DNA from: Phycisphaerales bacterium
Lineage (GTDB): Bacteria; Planctomycetota; Phycisphaerae; Tepidisphaerales; Tepidisphaeraceae
Assembly: GCA_003153655.1 (NCBI GenBank)
Contig: PMAK01000086.1
Coordinates: 48,597 to 55,064, forward strand
Length of the DNA stretch: 6,468 nucleotides
Reading direction: 5' to 3'
The notes below the pieces were generated by a model. The model did not search any database. It was not told where the DNA came from and saw only the letters and a program-made list of their open reading frames with translations. Within the stretch, counting starts at the first letter, position 1. The number at the start of each line of letters is the position of its first letter. Of this stretch, positions 5,296-6,468 are shown one piece after another. The translations under genes and the position numbers were made by a program.

Positions 5296-6090
5296 ATGCA
5301 AATCCGAGTTGCACACGGACCGTACGGAAATGAAAACGCGACCCACCACGTTGACATTCTGGACCTCAGCGAACAGCTTGGCCATCTAGGTTATCGCCTC
5401 ACTGGCGTAGAGAGAGGTGAGCATGGAACCGGTGTGCCGTCCATAAGCTTGAACCTTCAGAATCCGCCGCTCGACGGAACAATACTGGCGCTGCCGGTCA
5501 CTTTGCGCCTCACTCCATATGACGCGCACGGTTCTCTCAACGCTGATGTCGTACTGGTCGGTTTAAGGCAGCAACTCGACGATCTATACGGGATCAACAA
5601 GCGCGACGAGCTACATGTACGCGTCTTTATCCCGAACTTCGACGGCGATTATCTTCAGCCGGGACAGGGTGACGCGCCTGACCTGCCCGACCGAGAAGAT
5701 CGACCTCGAGATCGGGTGATGCGGCAGATTGCCGCAAGGCGCGGAGCCCCCGCTTTTCGAAATGCACAGCTAAACCGATTCGGTCGACAATGTGCCGTGT
5801 CAAGCTGCAGCCTCGTAGACGTTCTTGAAGCGGCGCACATACGCCCATATCGCCGTGAGTCGGATAACGCTGCGGAGAATGGCATTCTGCTCCGAGCCGA
5901 TCTGCATACATTGTGTGACCTTGATCTTCTAGCAATTAATCCGAACACCAGAAATATTTCGGTGGACGAGGCAGTGCAAGAGGTGCAGTACAGGCAGTTC
6001 CATGACCGTCCAATTCGTATTCCCGAAGGTGGGTTCGATGAGGCGGCCATCCGCACAAGATGGAAAGCGCACCGACGAAGGGATGAATGA
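5296..6090 (+). CDS. HNH endonuclease (HNH_2-like) with an unassigned N-terminal domain
   Basis: The 264-residue protein has a C-terminal HNH nuclease domain at about 143-215, a beta-beta-alpha-metal fold that cuts DNA. The block starts with RQIAARRGAPAFRNAQLNRFG, then CAVSSC (Cys166, Cys171), VLEAAHIRPY with His181, NGILLRADLHTLCDL with Asn195 and His204, and LLAINP. This is the arrangement of the HNH_2-like family, and the catalytic and metal residues appear intact. Residues 1-130 hold a predicted alpha/beta domain that I do not recognise. The ATG at 5296 is preferred over the adjacent TTG at 5293; GGGAAGG lies just upstream (5285-5291). The gene stands alone, with REP-like repeats before it and a plausible terminator after it. 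Its base composition differs from its neighbours (C exceeds G in sampled stretches), suggesting recent acquisition. A role in defence against foreign DNA or in mobility is inferred only from the domain and setting. Confidence 0.88.
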   Translation: MQIRVAHGPYGNENATHHVDILDLSEQLGHLGYRLTGVERGEHGTGVPSISLNLQNPPLDGTILALPVTLRLTPYDAHGSLNADVVLVGLRQQLDDLYGINKRDELHVRVFIPNFDGDYLQPGQGDAPDLPDREDRPRDRVMRQIAARRGAPAFRNAQLNRFGRQCAVSSCSLVDVLEAAHIRPYRRESDNAAENGILLRADLHTLCDLDLLAINPNTRNISVDEAVQEVQYRQFHDRPIRIPEGGFDEAAIRTRWKAHRRRDE

Positions 6091-6169
6091 GGAGCAGGTG
6101 ATCGAGTTCAAACTCGTCCCGCCGGTATGGAGCCATGGTGATTTGAACCCCAATGCCATTGTCGCGTGA
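6083..6169 (+). CDS. Possible 28-codon small ORF overlapping the HNH stop
   Basis: An ATG at 6083 overlaps the last eight bases of the HNH gene and opens a 28-residue frame. It begins MNEEQVIEFKLVPPVW, ends NPNAIVA and stops at TGA 6167-6169. The overlap resembles translational coupling, and the residue content looks protein-like. However, GAAGGG lies directly against the ATG with no spacer, the length is tiny, and the frame is also open upstream to an ATG at 6038. It could be a chance frame or the tail of a decayed gene. I do not recognise it. Confidence 0.2.
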   Translation: MNEEQVIEFKLVPPVWSHGDLNPNAIVA

Positions 6170-6187
6170 TTCGATTTCACTATGGCA
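6154..6187. repeat. Nested inverted repeat downstream of the HNH gene
   Basis: TGCCAT (6154-6159) pairs with ATGGCA (6182-6187). Inside, GTGA (6166-6169) pairs with TCAC (6177-6180) around a TTCGATT loop. The interior loop is lopsided (six bases against one). It lies between the convergent HNH and trpE genes and may help end transcription from one or both, but no T-tract follows immediately on either strand. Confidence 0.35.
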
Positions 6188-6213
6188 CTCTTTGGTGAAA
6201 GGGGATTTTTTTT
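6188..6213 (+). terminator. Probable intrinsic terminator of the HNH gene
   Basis: CTCTTT (6188-6193) pairs with AAAGGG (6198-6203), including one G-T pair, around a GGTG loop. It is followed by G, A and a run of eight T (6206-6213). The stem is short but the T-tract is good and correctly placed for + strand transcripts leaving the HNH gene. The preceding nested hairpin (6154-6187) abuts it and could strengthen it. Confidence 0.55.
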
Positions 6214-6334
6214 CGGTTGCGCGGTTCGTGACGGCCGGCTGCGGTTGCTCGAATATAACGGGCGCGGCCGCGGATTGCGGTGTTGGCTTGCCTGTCTGAA
6301 TTCGGGTGGGCCTTTTGCTGGTGGCGGCGGGGGG

Positions 6335-6468
6335 TCAGAAGCCTCGTTGGGCGATTTCTACTGCCTTCAACATCGCCTTGGCCTTGTTCATCGTTTCTTC
6401 GTATTCGGTTTCGGGGACTGAATCTGCGACGACGCCGGCGCCGGCCTGGACGTCGAAGATGCCGTTTT
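6335..6468 (-). CDS. trpE: Anthranilate synthase component I (TrpE), C-terminal end only
   Basis: TrpE converts chorismate to anthranilate, the first committed step of tryptophan synthesis, with a glutamine amidotransferase subunit. Only the last 43 residues and a TGA (6335-6337) lie in the window; the gene continues past the right edge. The visible part contains [19 protein letters not shown], then KAKAML, the conserved C-terminal chorismate-binding motif. The QAGAG form fits TrpE better than PabB, but a related chorismate-utilising enzyme cannot be excluded from this fragment. The 244 bases between it and the HNH stop hold the hairpins described separately and a 10-bp palindrome CGCGGCCGCG (6263-6272). 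I see no intrinsic terminator for trpE. Confidence 0.9.
   Translation of the reverse strand, partial: NGIFDVQAGAGVVADSVPETEYEETMNKAKAMLKAVEIAQRGF

Noticed and set aside
5030..5314. 94-codon minus-strand frame opposite the HNH leader
   Set aside because: Overlaps the HNH start antisense and has no family resemblance or start signal.
6100..6190. tRNA or tRNA remnant
   Set aside because: Several T-loop-like pieces (TTCAAAC, TTCAAAT in reverse, TTCGATT) caught the eye, but none has a matching acceptor stem at the right distance or a complete cloverleaf on either strand.
6182..6421. 79-codon + strand frame
   Set aside because: Mostly antisense to trpE and Gly-rich from GC-rich non-coding sequence.

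Overview
The window is a stretch of a moderately GC-rich bacterial chromosome. My best guess is a planctomycete-type organism (Planctomycetota, perhaps Phycisphaerae-like). This rests on a MotB with a cysteine-rich N-terminus before the membrane helix, a ClpS variant lacking the canonical His, Shine-Dalgarno motifs that are weak or absent at several genes, and an FHA protein with one membrane helix. It is a family-resemblance inference and was not checked by any search.

Layout, left to right. (1) The 3' two-thirds of lgt (prolipoprotein diacylglyceryl transferase) runs on + to base 611. (2) Facing it with only 3 bases between, a minus-strand block is read from right to left: a secreted protein with a HEAT-like C-terminus (2270-3058), motA (1431-2210) and motB (615-1415). 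(3) An AT-rich divergent intergenic region (3059-3183) separates that block from clpS on + (3184-3543). (4) clpS converges on a minus-strand FHA-domain membrane protein (3590-4696, GTG start). The space between their stop codons is almost entirely a 15-bp tandem repeat that supplies in-frame stop codons to both genes. (5) A 600-base stretch without a convincing gene (4697-5295) holds two copies of a REP-like interspersed repeat and a strong hairpin. (6) A + strand HNH endonuclease (5296-6090) follows, ending in a plausible intrinsic terminator. (7) The last 43 codons of trpE (anthranilate synthase component I) enter from the right on the minus strand.

The genes are mostly housekeeping: lipoprotein maturation, the flagellar stator, N-degron adaptor, FHA phosphothreonine reader and tryptophan synthesis. 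They do not form one pathway. MotA and MotB form one membrane complex and are probably co-transcribed. The secreted HEAT protein lies 59 bases upstream of motA on the same strand and may share its transcript.

The accessory part is 4800-6190: REP-like repeats, a nuclease gene whose base composition differs from its neighbours, and hairpins. I see no complete new multi-gene system. The most noteworthy points are the ClpS with the N-degron-binding His and gatekeeper Met replaced, the two-way stop-codon tandem repeat, the Cys cluster on MotB, and the orphan HNH nuclease with an unassigned N-terminal domain.
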